From contig NZ_JAFFPS010000023.1 in the NCBI RefSeq assembly GCF_016919165.1, positions 58,993 through 122,992 on the forward strand: a DNA stretch of 64,000 nucleotides, given 5' to 3'. Position numbers and translations under genes: made by a program. This DNA is from Leptospira chreensis (lineage in GTDB: Bacteria > Spirochaetota > Leptospiria > Leptospirales > Leptospiraceae). This document shows, piece after piece, positions 8,888 through 17,394 of this stretch. The notes under the pieces are model-generated. The model was not told the origin of the DNA. It was given only the letters and a program-made list of their open reading frames with translations, and did no database searches. Each line of letters begins with the position of its first letter. Position 1 is the stretch's first letter.

Positions 8888-10273
8888 ATGCGAATGCGAA
8901 ATATATTACCTCTCATCTTTTTGATGGCATTGCAATGTAAAGCCTTATCGTTTAACAACCCTTCGGATCTAAGCACCGATGCATTTTTGGAAAATAAGGA
9001 ATGTTTCGAAATCCCACAAGACAACCAAGGTGTCAAAGAATGGACAAGACTACTCGGGCAGACTGGGGGAGTTCAAACCTATTCGCAATCTACGATAGCC
9101 GAAAGATATGGGTATATTTATTCCGTAGGTACTACTGATGGAGCTTTACTAGGACAAACAAAGATATCCTCTTCTGGTACCGATCTTTATATAGCAAAAT
9201 ACGATCGTGAAGGAAATACGATTTGGCTCAAACAGATGGGAAGTACGGGAGCGGCAACTACGTATTCAGAATTGGCCCATATTGATATATTTGGTGATCT
9301 CTATATTATTGGTTCCTCTGGAGGTCCTTTCAATGAGCTTCCAGCTAGTGGTTCAGGAAGCCTACTCATCAAACTCACCCCTTCCGGAGCTGTTTTATGG
9401 ACAAGAATCTTTCCTACTGGAAGTGAGACCTTAGGATCTGGTGTTACCACTGATGGAGAAGGAAATGTTTACATTACAGGTAACACTGAAGAGCAACTGA
9501 TTGACGAAGAAGTAGCTGCTGGCGGAAGAAATACGTTTCTCTTTAAGTATAACCGTAATGGAGATTATGTTTGGAAGAAGCTTATCGACAACGGTGGGCC
9601 AAGCTCTTATGGATACCAAGTTCAGTATGATCCTTTCTCTCGAAATATTTTGTTAGTTGGGCAACTTTCTGGAGCAGGAACTTTTTTAGGGAATGGACTA
9701 CCGGGTGGTCTTTTGGATTCCTATTTAATTGCTTTTAATACCAATGGTGTCCCTCAGTGGGTTCAATTTTTGGGAATGCCTGGAGGAACGATCTCTACAA
9801 ATATAAAAGCATTGTCGGTGGATAAAAAAGGATCAGTTTATGTTACGGGAGATACCAGCGGTAATTTAGATGGTCAAACCAAAGAAGGAAACACCGTGCA
9901 AGTACTCACTAAGTATAGTATAAGGGGTGATAAACTATGGACTCGTCTTTTGGGAGGAGGTGGTACTACCGAAACCAATGGAGTCCAAGTTTTTGCTGAC
10001 AATGCATTTCATGTGTATACTACAGGGAATACTACGGGTAATGTAAACGGTGTCACTCGTATTGGGGCGCAAGATACTTACTTATCAAAATATGACGGAA
10101 ACGGGAATTTAATTTGGACTCGCAATTCAGGAAGTAGTGGTTCCACACTTTACGGAAGAGGGATATCTTCAGATAGATATGGAACTTTATATTTTTCAGG
10201 ATTTACAAACGGCAATATAGACGGTCAAACCAAACAAGGGACCTATGATGCTTTTTTGATGCAGTATAAATGA
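8888..10273 (+). CDS. SBBP-repeat beta-propeller lipoprotein
   Basis: A 461-residue exported protein. The N-terminus has a signal peptide ending in LMALQC, a plausible spirochaetal lipobox, so Cys17 may be lipidated and the protein displayed on a membrane. The rest is a series of about 55-60-residue repeats, each with a 'G..YVTG.T.G.L.G.T..G' strand and a 'FL.KY...G...W...LG' strand, typical of SBBP (beta-propeller) repeats: GSVYVTGDTSGNLDGQ, HVYTTGNTTGNVNG and LYFSGFTNGNIDGQTKQG. Leptospira have several such proteins; no enzymatic role is known to me. A surface or periplasmic binding role is inference. It precedes, by 19 bases, the SGNH protein of the acylation cluster. Confidence 0.85.
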   Translation: MRMRNILPLIFLMALQCKALSFNNPSDLSTDAFLENKECFEIPQDNQGVKEWTRLLGQTGGVQTYSQSTIAERYGYIYSVGTTDGALLGQTKISSSGTDLYIAKYDREGNTIWLKQMGSTGAATTYSELAHIDIFGDLYIIGSSGGPFNELPASGSGSLLIKLTPSGAVLWTRIFPTGSETLGSGVTTDGEGNVYITGNTEEQLIDEEVAAGGRNTFLFKYNRNGDYVWKKLIDNGGPSSYGYQVQYDPFSRNILLVGQLSGAGTFLGNGLPGGLLDSYLIAFNTNGVPQWVQFLGMPGGTISTNIKALSVDKKGSVYVTGDTSGNLDGQTKEGNTVQVLTKYSIRGDKLWTRLLGGGGTTETNGVQVFADNAFHVYTTGNTTGNVNGVTRIGAQDTYLSKYDGNGNLIWTRNSGSSGSTLYGRGISSDRYGTLYFSGFTNGNIDGQTKQGTYDAFLMQYK

Positions 10274-10292
10274 AAGAATAACAAGTTTGTTT

Positions 10293-10925
10293 ATGAATGA
10301 TTTCTTTTTACTCAAAAGACTGGTTTATCTTGTGGCTTCTTTTTTTATCATTCATTGCGATCATAAACAAAAAACCAATCACGAGGTCTTATTTGCATTC
10401 CTGACTCCAACATTGGGAATGTTTGGTGATAGTGTTATGGCCCTTTGGCCTGCTGAGACACAGTTAAAACCTTTTGTAATCATTAAAAATGCATTTCCGC
10501 TGCGCACATCGTCTGACATTCTAGAAGTGGTAAAAAATGATAAGTCACGTTATACAGCTTGTCTATACAATGGCGGTGTAAATGATTATTTAGGGAATTT
10601 TTCACCGCAAGATTTCGAAATCCGTAATACAATTACAAATCAGTTACAATCGATATCTTTATTACTGGAAAAATGCGAACATGTGTTAGTTTTAAATACT
10701 TGGTATGTCGAATTTCCTTGGCCTTCGGAAGCAGTTCTAAAAATAAACAAATCTATGAAGGAAAGTATCGTAACTGTTCCTCGTATCGACTCAGAGAATT
10801 ACATTAAAAAATCAGATCTTCTGGATGGCGGCCATCTAACAGATATTGGGTACAGTAAAATGTCTAAATTAACCTTGGAGCATTTTCGGACAAAAATTCC
10901 ATGGCTTGATTATCTACCTAGATGA
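10293..10925 (+). CDS. SGNH-fold lipoprotein, possible esterase or acyltransferase
   Basis: About 210 residues from ATG 10293 (a TTG at 10287 is also in frame). A signal sequence ends in SFFIIHC, a possible lipobox. MFGDSVMALWP carries the GDS block I of the SGNH hydrolase fold, YNGGVNDYL holds a GxND block III, and LLDGGHLTDIGYSKM near the C-terminus supplies the DxxH block V. These are the catalytic Ser, Asn and Asp-His of the family, so the protein looks active. The neighbours are an MBOAT acyltransferase and a second SGNH-like protein, a grouping seen in systems that add or move acetyl groups on extracellular polysaccharides; that role is inferred from context. Confidence 0.72.
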   Translation: MNDFFLLKRLVYLVASFFIIHCDHKQKTNHEVLFAFLTPTLGMFGDSVMALWPAETQLKPFVIIKNAFPLRTSSDILEVVKNDKSRYTACLYNGGVNDYLGNFSPQDFEIRNTITNQLQSISLLLEKCEHVLVLNTWYVEFPWPSEAVLKINKSMKESIVTVPRIDSENYIKKSDLLDGGHLTDIGYSKMSKLTLEHFRTKIPWLDYLPR

Positions 10926-10986
10926 TAAAATGTATTTACATTCCCAAAGGGATGGGAACAATTAACCAATCATTGGGATATTTGAA

Positions 10987-12369
10987 GTGTTATTTAATTC
11001 ATTAGTATTCGTTCTTTTTTTTGTTTTTTTATACACCATTTATTGGCAGTTAAACTCCCGATTTCAGAAACTAACAATCCTTCTGGGATCGTTGATCTTT
11101 TACGGATATTGGGATGTGTTTTTTTTACTTCACTTTCTCTTCATCGTATTAGTTAACTTTTTATTTTATCATTACTCTAACTATAAATTCAATAAAACAA
11201 CTATAACACTCGTTGTTATTTTCAATATGTTGAATTTAATATTTTTTAAGTATTTCTACTTTCTGATCAATATTGTTACCGATATTTTTGGGTTTCAACA
11301 GGTTGCAGAAATAACAACAAACCTTCCCAATATCATACTACCACTTGCTATCAGTTTCTATACATTCCAAATATTAGCTTTTCAGATCGATGTTTACAGA
11401 GGAAAAATTCAATCCAAAGTTACGTTAGAAGATTTCACAATATTCATCATGTTTTTCCCGCAGTTGATTGCTGGACCGATTATGAGACATACAGATTTCT
11501 TCAAACAATTACATAGTAAAAAAAGATTTTTGGAACTGCCTTATAATGCAGGTGGATACTTAATCTTACTTGGTGTGTTAAAAAAGGTTATCATTGCCGA
11601 TAATATTTCTCCAGTCATTGAGCCTTTTTTTAGTCATCCTGAAAGTTATGATACATTCAGTGCTTTAGTATCAATCTATGGTTTCGCAATTCAAATCTAT
11701 TGTGACTTTTCCGGTTACTGTGATATTGCTAGAGGATTAGCTTTACTATTAGGATATGATATCCCTGTTAACTTCAATGCTCCTTATTTTTCTACTTCCT
11801 TAAAAGAATTTTGGCAAAGATGGCATATCACACTTTCACAATGGTTGCGTGATTATTTGTATATTGCGTTAGGTGGAAATCGATATGGAAATTTTAGAAC
11901 TTATTTTAATTTACTAATCACAATGATTCTTGGTGGTCTCTGGCATGGTGCAAATTATACTTTTCTCGTCTGGGGAGCACTGCATGGACTTTATTTGGTT
12001 GTAGAAAGGGTGTTTGTCGGCAATCAATCTAAAAACCAAAAACTCTATGTTCAAATTATTAAAGGTTTAGTTGTTTTCCATCTTGTATGTTTGGCTTGGA
12101 TCTTTTTTAGAATCGAACACATTCATGATATACTATCTATCTTTAAAAATTTAGTTTCTCAAGCAGGAACGAGACTACCCGAAACTCCCAAGTTAGTAAG
12201 ACTCATCGCTATTGGATTTCTATTACATACATACGAGTATTTTCAGTCTCGAGTCAGTTTGAAGTTTGAATACAGAAAGGTATTATTACCAGGTCTAGCC
12301 ATATTATGTGGTGTATTGGTTTTAACTCTGGCTTCGAATTCGGCACAATTCATTTACTTTCAATTTTAG
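10987..12369 (+). CDS. MBOAT-family membrane O-acyltransferase (AlgI-like)
   Basis: A 460-residue polytopic membrane protein starting at GTG 10987. It has around ten hydrophobic segments and the MBOAT features in order: an early RFQKLTILLGSLIFYGYW, the conserved central block FWQRWHITLSQWLRDYLYIALGG, and LGGLWHGANYTFLVWGALHG with the presumed catalytic histidine. AlgI/DltB/PatA-type proteins move an acyl group, usually acetyl, across the membrane for transfer to a polysaccharide or teichoic acid. The DUF1574-like gene 10 bases downstream and the SGNH gene upstream are the expected partners. Donor and acceptor cannot be told from sequence. Confidence 0.9.
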   Translation: MLFNSLVFVLFFVFLYTIYWQLNSRFQKLTILLGSLIFYGYWDVFFLLHFLFIVLVNFLFYHYSNYKFNKTTITLVVIFNMLNLIFFKYFYFLINIVTDIFGFQQVAEITTNLPNIILPLAISFYTFQILAFQIDVYRGKIQSKVTLEDFTIFIMFFPQLIAGPIMRHTDFFKQLHSKKRFLELPYNAGGYLILLGVLKKVIIADNISPVIEPFFSHPESYDTFSALVSIYGFAIQIYCDFSGYCDIARGLALLLGYDIPVNFNAPYFSTSLKEFWQRWHITLSQWLRDYLYIALGGNRYGNFRTYFNLLITMILGGLWHGANYTFLVWGALHGLYLVVERVFVGNQSKNQKLYVQIIKGLVVFHLVCLAWIFFRIEHIHDILSIFKNLVSQAGTRLPETPKLVRLIAIGFLLHTYEYFQSRVSLKFEYRKVLLPGLAILCGVLVLTLASNSAQFIYFQF

Positions 12370-12379
12370 GAATACTTCA

Positions 12380-13507
12380 ATGAAACTTAAAAAATTTAGG
12401 GTACTGATATTACTTCTAATCCTTTTCGGTTTAGATAAAATTATGTTAATACCTTCTGTAAGAAATTTATTAACTAGCGAAAACCTTGGTAATCCTTACA
12501 TAGAAACGTTTAATAACAGTTCTTCTACATATCTTGACGATGTTAAATACAAAGATAAAAAAAAGGTTTGGGCTTTTGGAACTTCACGTTCTTTTATTTT
12601 TTATCAATATGCAACTGCAGATTATAACTGGCATTCTGAGTTTATCAGTGAAAAACAGAAAAAAGGTTTAGATGACTATAAATTCTTTGGATTTGCCGCA
12701 CCAGGTTCGAATCCACTCATCTATTTTACTCGATTCAATCAATTGATGGATCAAAATTACAAACCAGATACTGTCTTTTTGGAAGTCTCTGCATTTTCTT
12801 TTAATAAAAACAATCGTTATTACAATATCACGTTGTTAGAAGGAATGCCTGTTGAATTTGCGATTCGATATTTTAATGATCTACCTTCTGACTTTGCAAA
12901 GGATTATTTCTTTTCTCGTTTATTCAGTTTAAGCCGATATAAAATTTCTGCGAAAGCAATTTCTGCAAATGTATTTGGAGCTAAAGATAAAAATGCAGAG
13001 ATGTTAAAGAATTTTATGCCTTCTGGTGCTATGACTGCAGATCCATTTGCGAATATATTTGATACAGAATCGAACCGAAAAGAATTACCTTACGCACCCG
13101 ATAGTTTTAATGATTTCTACTTAAAACCAGCGAATGATACGGATACATATTTAAAGACGGTTATGATTGTTGATGTACTCAAAAATGAATTTTATGGAAA
13201 CTTTTCATTTAATGAAAACAATTTAGTTTTTCTAAATAAGATTATCGATCGTTGCAAAAAGGAAAAAATTCCTGTGGTTTTATGGATTCCGAAAGTTCAC
13301 AAGAATTTAACCGACTTTTATGCAACCTCTGCTTTTTATCCATCTTGGAAATCAAAGATACAGTCGCTGGCCGATAAAACTTCTGCAAGATTTGTTGATT
13401 TAAATGATGAAGGAAAAATCCATTGTGACTACTTTCAGGATGCGGCTCATTTATCGGGACGTTGTATGCCAGAGATGACTTCCATTCTTTTAAACATTCC
13501 TAAGTAA
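12380..13507 (+). CDS. DUF1574-like / AlgX-DltD-like SGNH protein
   Basis: A 375-residue protein with one N-terminal membrane anchor (VLILLLILFGLDKIMLI) and a long extracytoplasmic part. VWAFGTSRSFIFYQY has the G-T-S block seen in AlgJ/AlgX/DltD-type SGNH proteins, and the C-terminal FQDAAHLSGRCMPEM has the DxxH block V. It follows the MBOAT gene by 10 bases, so the pair would pass an acyl group through the membrane (MBOAT) and onto the final substrate (this protein). I recognise it as like the DUF1574 group that is common in Leptospira next to MBOAT genes. The pairing is known biology; the substrate here is not. Confidence 0.75.
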   Translation: MKLKKFRVLILLLILFGLDKIMLIPSVRNLLTSENLGNPYIETFNNSSSTYLDDVKYKDKKKVWAFGTSRSFIFYQYATADYNWHSEFISEKQKKGLDDYKFFGFAAPGSNPLIYFTRFNQLMDQNYKPDTVFLEVSAFSFNKNNRYYNITLLEGMPVEFAIRYFNDLPSDFAKDYFFSRLFSLSRYKISAKAISANVFGAKDKNAEMLKNFMPSGAMTADPFANIFDTESNRKELPYAPDSFNDFYLKPANDTDTYLKTVMIVDVLKNEFYGNFSFNENNLVFLNKIIDRCKKEKIPVVLWIPKVHKNLTDFYATSAFYPSWKSKIQSLADKTSARFVDLNDEGKIHCDYFQDAAHLSGRCMPEMTSILLNIPK

Positions 13508-13533
13508 TAAATAATATAGCCGTTACCTAAAGT

Positions 13534-15246
13534 TTACCGTCTCCATTTTCCAGGACTGGAAAAGTTTTTGGTTCGGCTAGGTTTAAAATGAAACTTAGAA
13601 TTGTTCATTTTCGGTGCATTGAAACGAGCATTGTTGAATTGGAAACGTCCTGGTTTGATATCCATTTTCCCTTTGGGGATGTGAGTCCTTTCTTTTAAAA
13701 GGGAGAATAATCCTCCCAGGTCAATTTCTGCACTAGAACCACCCCCGCCACCACCACCTCCGGCAAGTTCTTCCCCTTCTTCTTCATCATCCTCGTCTTC
13801 GTCGTCATCATCCTCATCATTATCGTTCTTAGACTTTTTCTTTCCCTCATTCATAGCAATATCTAAGTCGAGTGGTTTTGGTTCTATGTATTTAGACTGG
13901 AATCTAACTTGAGGATAAAAATCTAAAATATTTGTCTCTGCTAACTTAGGTAAGGCTTCTGGACTTGTTTCATTCGGCAAACTTCTAGATAGAATATAAA
14001 TCTGACTTTGGGATTTGAAACAAGAGAAAACAAAGTATTCTTTTTTAAACTGATCTTTCCCTGGTTCCGGTTTTGCCACTTCTAAAGTAAAAGTATAAGT
14101 TCCATCTCGATATTCGGGAGAATAAATTTCATGGATGATTCCAGACTTAGGATATTTTTTCTTTATTTTATCTATGAGGTTTGTAGTAATAAAAGTTTTT
14201 AGAGTTTTTTCAATCCCATCAGTGATAATATCCGAATGTATTTTTTGATTCACGTTGATGGCTTGGATTTTAAAAAGCCCATGGATGGGATCAAAAAAAC
14301 TAACATTTTTTTTCGCATCACGAACCACAGCAAAACGTTTATCCACGGGAATTTGTGTTTTGAATAAATCGGAATCAGAAGAATAAGTTCCTCCGAGCAC
14401 ATCACCATATACTGGATTCAGTCGTTTGATAGGTAAAGGTTGGCTATTTTTATTTTCTAGGGATGCCAAAAACTGATCTTTCGTATGATCAACAAATCGA
14501 TAATCTTTGTTATAATTTTCTACTTCATTAAAAATATTAAATGTAGGCCAAAGAATCCAAGTGATTAACCTTCTGTATCCAAATTTATATGTGGTCAGCG
14601 TCGGTTTTGTTTCAATAGAATTTCTTTTAAACACACTGTAATAATGGTTTTCATAATTCACTGTGGGGATGATACCAAGGGATACTAAAAACAATATAAG
14701 GTTATAATTGTCTTTTTCCCTTCTTACATAATATAGATTATAGTATGTATCACAGTTTTCTATATTATGATAAAGGAGTGAAAGATCACCTGTGTAGAGA
14801 AATGTATCTGCATCAATGATTTCTGCATACTTAAGTAAAGTCTGTTTATCTTTGGTATCTGCCGTCAAACTTTGAATTTGTTTGAATCTTTCGAAGGACT
14901 TATTTGTACGAAAGGACTCTAATTCTTTGATGTAAGGCCAGTCCTTTGGAATTCCATGAATTTGTTTGATATGCCTTGCATTTGTATTTTTTATTTTTAG
15001 ATTGGTTCGGATATTTTCTATAAATTGCGGATCGACAAAGGATAAATTCTCGGGTGCATGTTCATTGGCAGAACCTGATTCTTGAAACTTCATTATGGAA
15101 AAAAAACAAGAGGTTCCCGGTTCACTTAAGAGATTTGGTCCCTGAGAAATGGGAAGTTCTGTATCAGAACCAGGTGAAACACGTGTGTGGTACCAACTGA
15201 CTTGGCAATTACAGAGGAGAAGAATTAGGAAGAGGTAGAATCTCAT
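13534..15246 (-). CDS. Large putative lipoprotein with acidic and glycine tracts
   Basis: About 570 residues from ATG 15246; a GTG at 15258 is in frame but ATG gives a normal signal peptide, ending in LILLLCNC, with the second Cys the likely lipidation site. Most of the sequence has no family I recognise. It has a hydrophobic stretch at about 180-195 (NLILFLVSLGIIPTV) and another near 220-235 (LITWILWPTFNIF), and near the end a run of about 20 Asp/Glu residues, eight glycines and a basic, Asn/Phe-rich tail (FNNARFNAPKMNNSKFHFK). The acid run and glycine run are coded by simple GAN/GGN repeats (13741-13830) that could vary in length. Function unknown. Confidence 0.65.
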   Translation of the reverse strand: MRFYLFLILLLCNCQVSWYHTRVSPGSDTELPISQGPNLLSEPGTSCFFSIMKFQESGSANEHAPENLSFVDPQFIENIRTNLKIKNTNARHIKQIHGIPKDWPYIKELESFRTNKSFERFKQIQSLTADTKDKQTLLKYAEIIDADTFLYTGDLSLLYHNIENCDTYYNLYYVRREKDNYNLILFLVSLGIIPTVNYENHYYSVFKRNSIETKPTLTTYKFGYRRLITWILWPTFNIFNEVENYNKDYRFVDHTKDQFLASLENKNSQPLPIKRLNPVYGDVLGGTYSSDSDLFKTQIPVDKRFAVVRDAKKNVSFFDPIHGLFKIQAINVNQKIHSDIITDGIEKTLKTFITTNLIDKIKKKYPKSGIIHEIYSPEYRDGTYTFTLEVAKPEPGKDQFKKEYFVFSCFKSQSQIYILSRSLPNETSPEALPKLAETNILDFYPQVRFQSKYIEPKPLDLDIAMNEGKKKSKNDNDEDDDDEDEDDEEEGEELAGGGGGGGGSSAEIDLGGLFSLLKERTHIPKGKMDIKPGRFQFNNARFNAPKMNNSKFHFKPSRTKNFSSPGKWRR

Positions 15247-15258
15247 GATGGGAACCAC

Positions 15259-15695
15259 TAAAAAGGATAGTGGTTCCTATGGATTTGTCAAAACAAAAAG
15301 CTAACAAATCCTTGGTGTTTGGGGAATGGAAAAGTTTCTATTGTTCCACACAAAGAATTTTTGATGTGCTTGCACATCCCGTAGTGTAACCTCTGTTTTG
15401 TTTCGTTTAATTTATGTTATTTTCTTTCAAAGGAAGTTTTTTTGCGCGATCCTACTTCGATTTTAGAGGGAAGATCGGCCCGAGAGGGGGAATCGCGGTT
15501 TTGTCATGGCCCCTAGAGGAAGTCTTTGCCCGGATAGAGCGGAAACTGCTGTTTCGATTCCATTTTTGGATCTAAAAATCAAATTCATTTCTCTGGAAAG
15601 CCCGTTTGAAAGCTAGGATCAGGCCCTAGTTTGGGCAAAATTCCCGAAAATTTTGTTTCCAAAATGGCCAATTTTTCCATAACTACTACTAGTTT
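15259..15695. other. 437-bp gap upstream of the transhydrogenase genes
   Basis: No convincing coding frame. Three things stand out. A palindrome lies at 15363-15378. The stretch 15445-15560 is visibly richer in G+C than its surroundings and carries short complementary pairs, for example CGATC/GATCG at 15447-15451 and 15473-15477, and GAAAC-TGCT-GTTTC at 15542-15555. It also holds GCCCGGATAGAGCGGAAA (15528-15545), close to a motif in the Flavo-1-like element at 42796-42890. The last 100 bases are A/T-rich and probably hold the pnt promoter. A leader RNA or small RNA is possible. Confidence 0.45.
15363..15378. promoter_or_regulatory. Perfect 16-bp palindrome
   Basis: GATGTGC-TT-GCACATC is an exact inverted repeat with 7-bp arms. 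It resembles a dimeric operator more than a terminator, since no T-run follows. It sits about 320 bases upstream of the transhydrogenase start and about 120 upstream of the start of the acidic lipoprotein gene, so either could be the target. No cognate regulator is known to me. Confidence 0.35.
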
Positions 15696-15986
15696 ATGGA
15701 AATATTTGTTACAGCCGTCACGATTTTCGTTTTAGCGATCTTCGTGGGATTTGAAATCATCACAAAAATCCCTCCCATCCTCCACACCCCGCTTATGTCG
15801 GGTTCCAACGCCATTTCCGGCATTACCTTAATCGGTGCCCTCTATGCTGCCGGAATCCAAGAAAGTAACATCACCAAAATTTTGGGTCTTCTCTCTGTTA
15901 TTTTCGCTACGATCAACGTAGTGGGTGGGTTTCTCGTAACTCACAGAATGCTTGGAATGTTTAAGAAAAAGGATACGCCTAAATAA
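15696..15986 (+). CDS. pntAB: NAD(P) transhydrogenase alpha subunit, membrane part
   Basis: A 96-residue protein equal to the C-terminal membrane domain of PntA (the 'alpha-2' or PntAB subunit of three-subunit enzymes). It has three or four hydrophobic helices, and IITKIPPILHTPLMSGSNAISGITLIGAL is the signature block. With PntB it forms the proton channel of the inner-membrane enzyme that couples proton import to hydride transfer from NADH to NADP+. Its stop overlaps the pntB start (TAATG). The NAD-binding alpha-1 subunit usually lies directly upstream but is not there; it must be elsewhere in the genome if the enzyme works. Confidence 0.9.
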   Translation: MEIFVTAVTIFVLAIFVGFEIITKIPPILHTPLMSGSNAISGITLIGALYAAGIQESNITKILGLLSVIFATINVVGGFLVTHRMLGMFKKKDTPK

Positions 15987-17383
15987 TGGAACTAATCAGC
16001 ATTCTTAACCTAACGTATCTCGTTGCTTCCATACTTTTCATTGTTGGAATCAAACAATTAGCTCATCCAAAAACAGCAACCAGAGGAAACTTACTCGGTG
16101 CCTTGGGTATGCTCATTGCCGTTGTTGCAACATTATTCGACCAAGCCATCTTAACTTACGATTGGATCATTATCGGAGTCCTAATTGGATCGGTGATTGG
16201 TATTATCTTAGCGATTAAAATCCAAATGACAGCAATGCCACAACTCGTAGCTGTCCTCAATGGATTTGGTGGAATTGCATCCGTTTTTGTTGCCGGTGCC
16301 GCATTACAACTTTCCATTCCTAAGTATGCCACTGTGGTCAACTACCAAGAGATTGTTTCCATAGTTTTCTCTGCTATTGTTGGAGGAATCACCTTCTCTG
16401 GAAGTTTTATCGCCTTTGGTAAGTTACAAGGTTTCATTACAGAAAAAGCAGTTCGTTATCCAGGTGACCAACTTGTAAAAATCCTAATTGGTCTTACATC
16501 AGTGGGACTTGCAGTTTATGGATGTTTAGAACCAACGGATGAATCCATTTATTGGATTTTAAGTGGTGTGAGTTTACTTCTTGGTATTTTCCTTGTGATT
16601 CCAATTGGTGGGGCGGATATGCCGGTTGTGATTTCCCTTCTCAACTCTTATTCGGGAATTGCAGCTTCCGCAACAGGATTTGTTCTTAATAATAATGTTC
16701 TTATTATTTCCGGTTCCCTTGTTGGTGCTTCTGGAATCATTCTAACACAAATCATGTGTAAAGCGATGAATCGTAGTTTGACGAATGTTCTCTTCGGAGG
16801 ATTCGGGGCTGTCGCTACAGAAATGAAAGATGATGGCGATTTTTACTCTGGTAAAATCAAATCAACCAGTGCTGATGAAGTTGCGATGCTCTTAGATGTA
16901 GCAAGAAGTGTAGTGATTGTCCCTGGTTATGGTATGGCTGTAGCGCAAGCGCAACATACTGTTCGTGATTTATACCAACTTCTTACAGCTCGTGGAATCG
17001 ATGTAACATTTGCAATCCATCCAGTTGCAGGTCGTATGCCTGGTCATATGAACGTTTTACTTGCTGAAGCAGATATTCCTTATGATCGATTGAAAGAGAT
17101 GGACGAGATCAATAGTACTTTCGAAAATGTTGATGTTGTGATAGTCAATGGTGCGAATGATGTCACTAACCCACTTGCAAAAACAGATCCAAAATCACCG
17201 ATTGCCGGTATGCCGATTTTGGATGTTGGAAATGCAAAAACGGTAGTTGTGATCAAACGTTCCTTGAGTCCTGGATTTGCTGGAGTGCCTAACCCACTCT
17301 TCATTGCTGACAACTGTTTGATGTTGTTTGGTGATGGTAAAAAAGCAACGCAAGAGATGATCGCAGCTTTAAAAGAATCTTAG
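15986..17383 (+). CDS. pntB: NAD(P) transhydrogenase beta subunit
   Basis: A 465-residue protein with eight or nine membrane helices in the first 270 residues (domain II) and the NADP-binding domain III at the end. Domain III shows VVIVPGYGMAVAQAQH, the modified nucleotide-binding loop of PntB, then IHPVAGRMPGHMNVLLAEADIPYD and VVIVNGANDVTNPLAKTD, the NADP-contact loop, and a final KRSLSPGFAGVPNPLF. Length is normal. It follows pntAB with overlapping codons and precedes a response regulator gene by 11 bases. Confidence 0.95.
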   Translation: MELISILNLTYLVASILFIVGIKQLAHPKTATRGNLLGALGMLIAVVATLFDQAILTYDWIIIGVLIGSVIGIILAIKIQMTAMPQLVAVLNGFGGIASVFVAGAALQLSIPKYATVVNYQEIVSIVFSAIVGGITFSGSFIAFGKLQGFITEKAVRYPGDQLVKILIGLTSVGLAVYGCLEPTDESIYWILSGVSLLLGIFLVIPIGGADMPVVISLLNSYSGIAASATGFVLNNNVLIISGSLVGASGIILTQIMCKAMNRSLTNVLFGGFGAVATEMKDDGDFYSGKIKSTSADEVAMLLDVARSVVIVPGYGMAVAQAQHTVRDLYQLLTARGIDVTFAIHPVAGRMPGHMNVLLAEADIPYDRLKEMDEINSTFENVDVVIVNGANDVTNPLAKTDPKSPIAGMPILDVGNAKTVVVIKRSLSPGFAGVPNPLFIADNCLMLFGDGKKATQEMIAALKES

Positions 17384-17394
17384 AGCCGGAAAAT

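Noticed and set aside
10926..10986. Small inverted repeats (AATGTATTTACATT and TTCCC/GGGAA) between the SGNH and MBOAT genes
   Set aside because: Short arms, no T-run, and continuous gene order on both sides; probably incidental or a weak translation-control structure.
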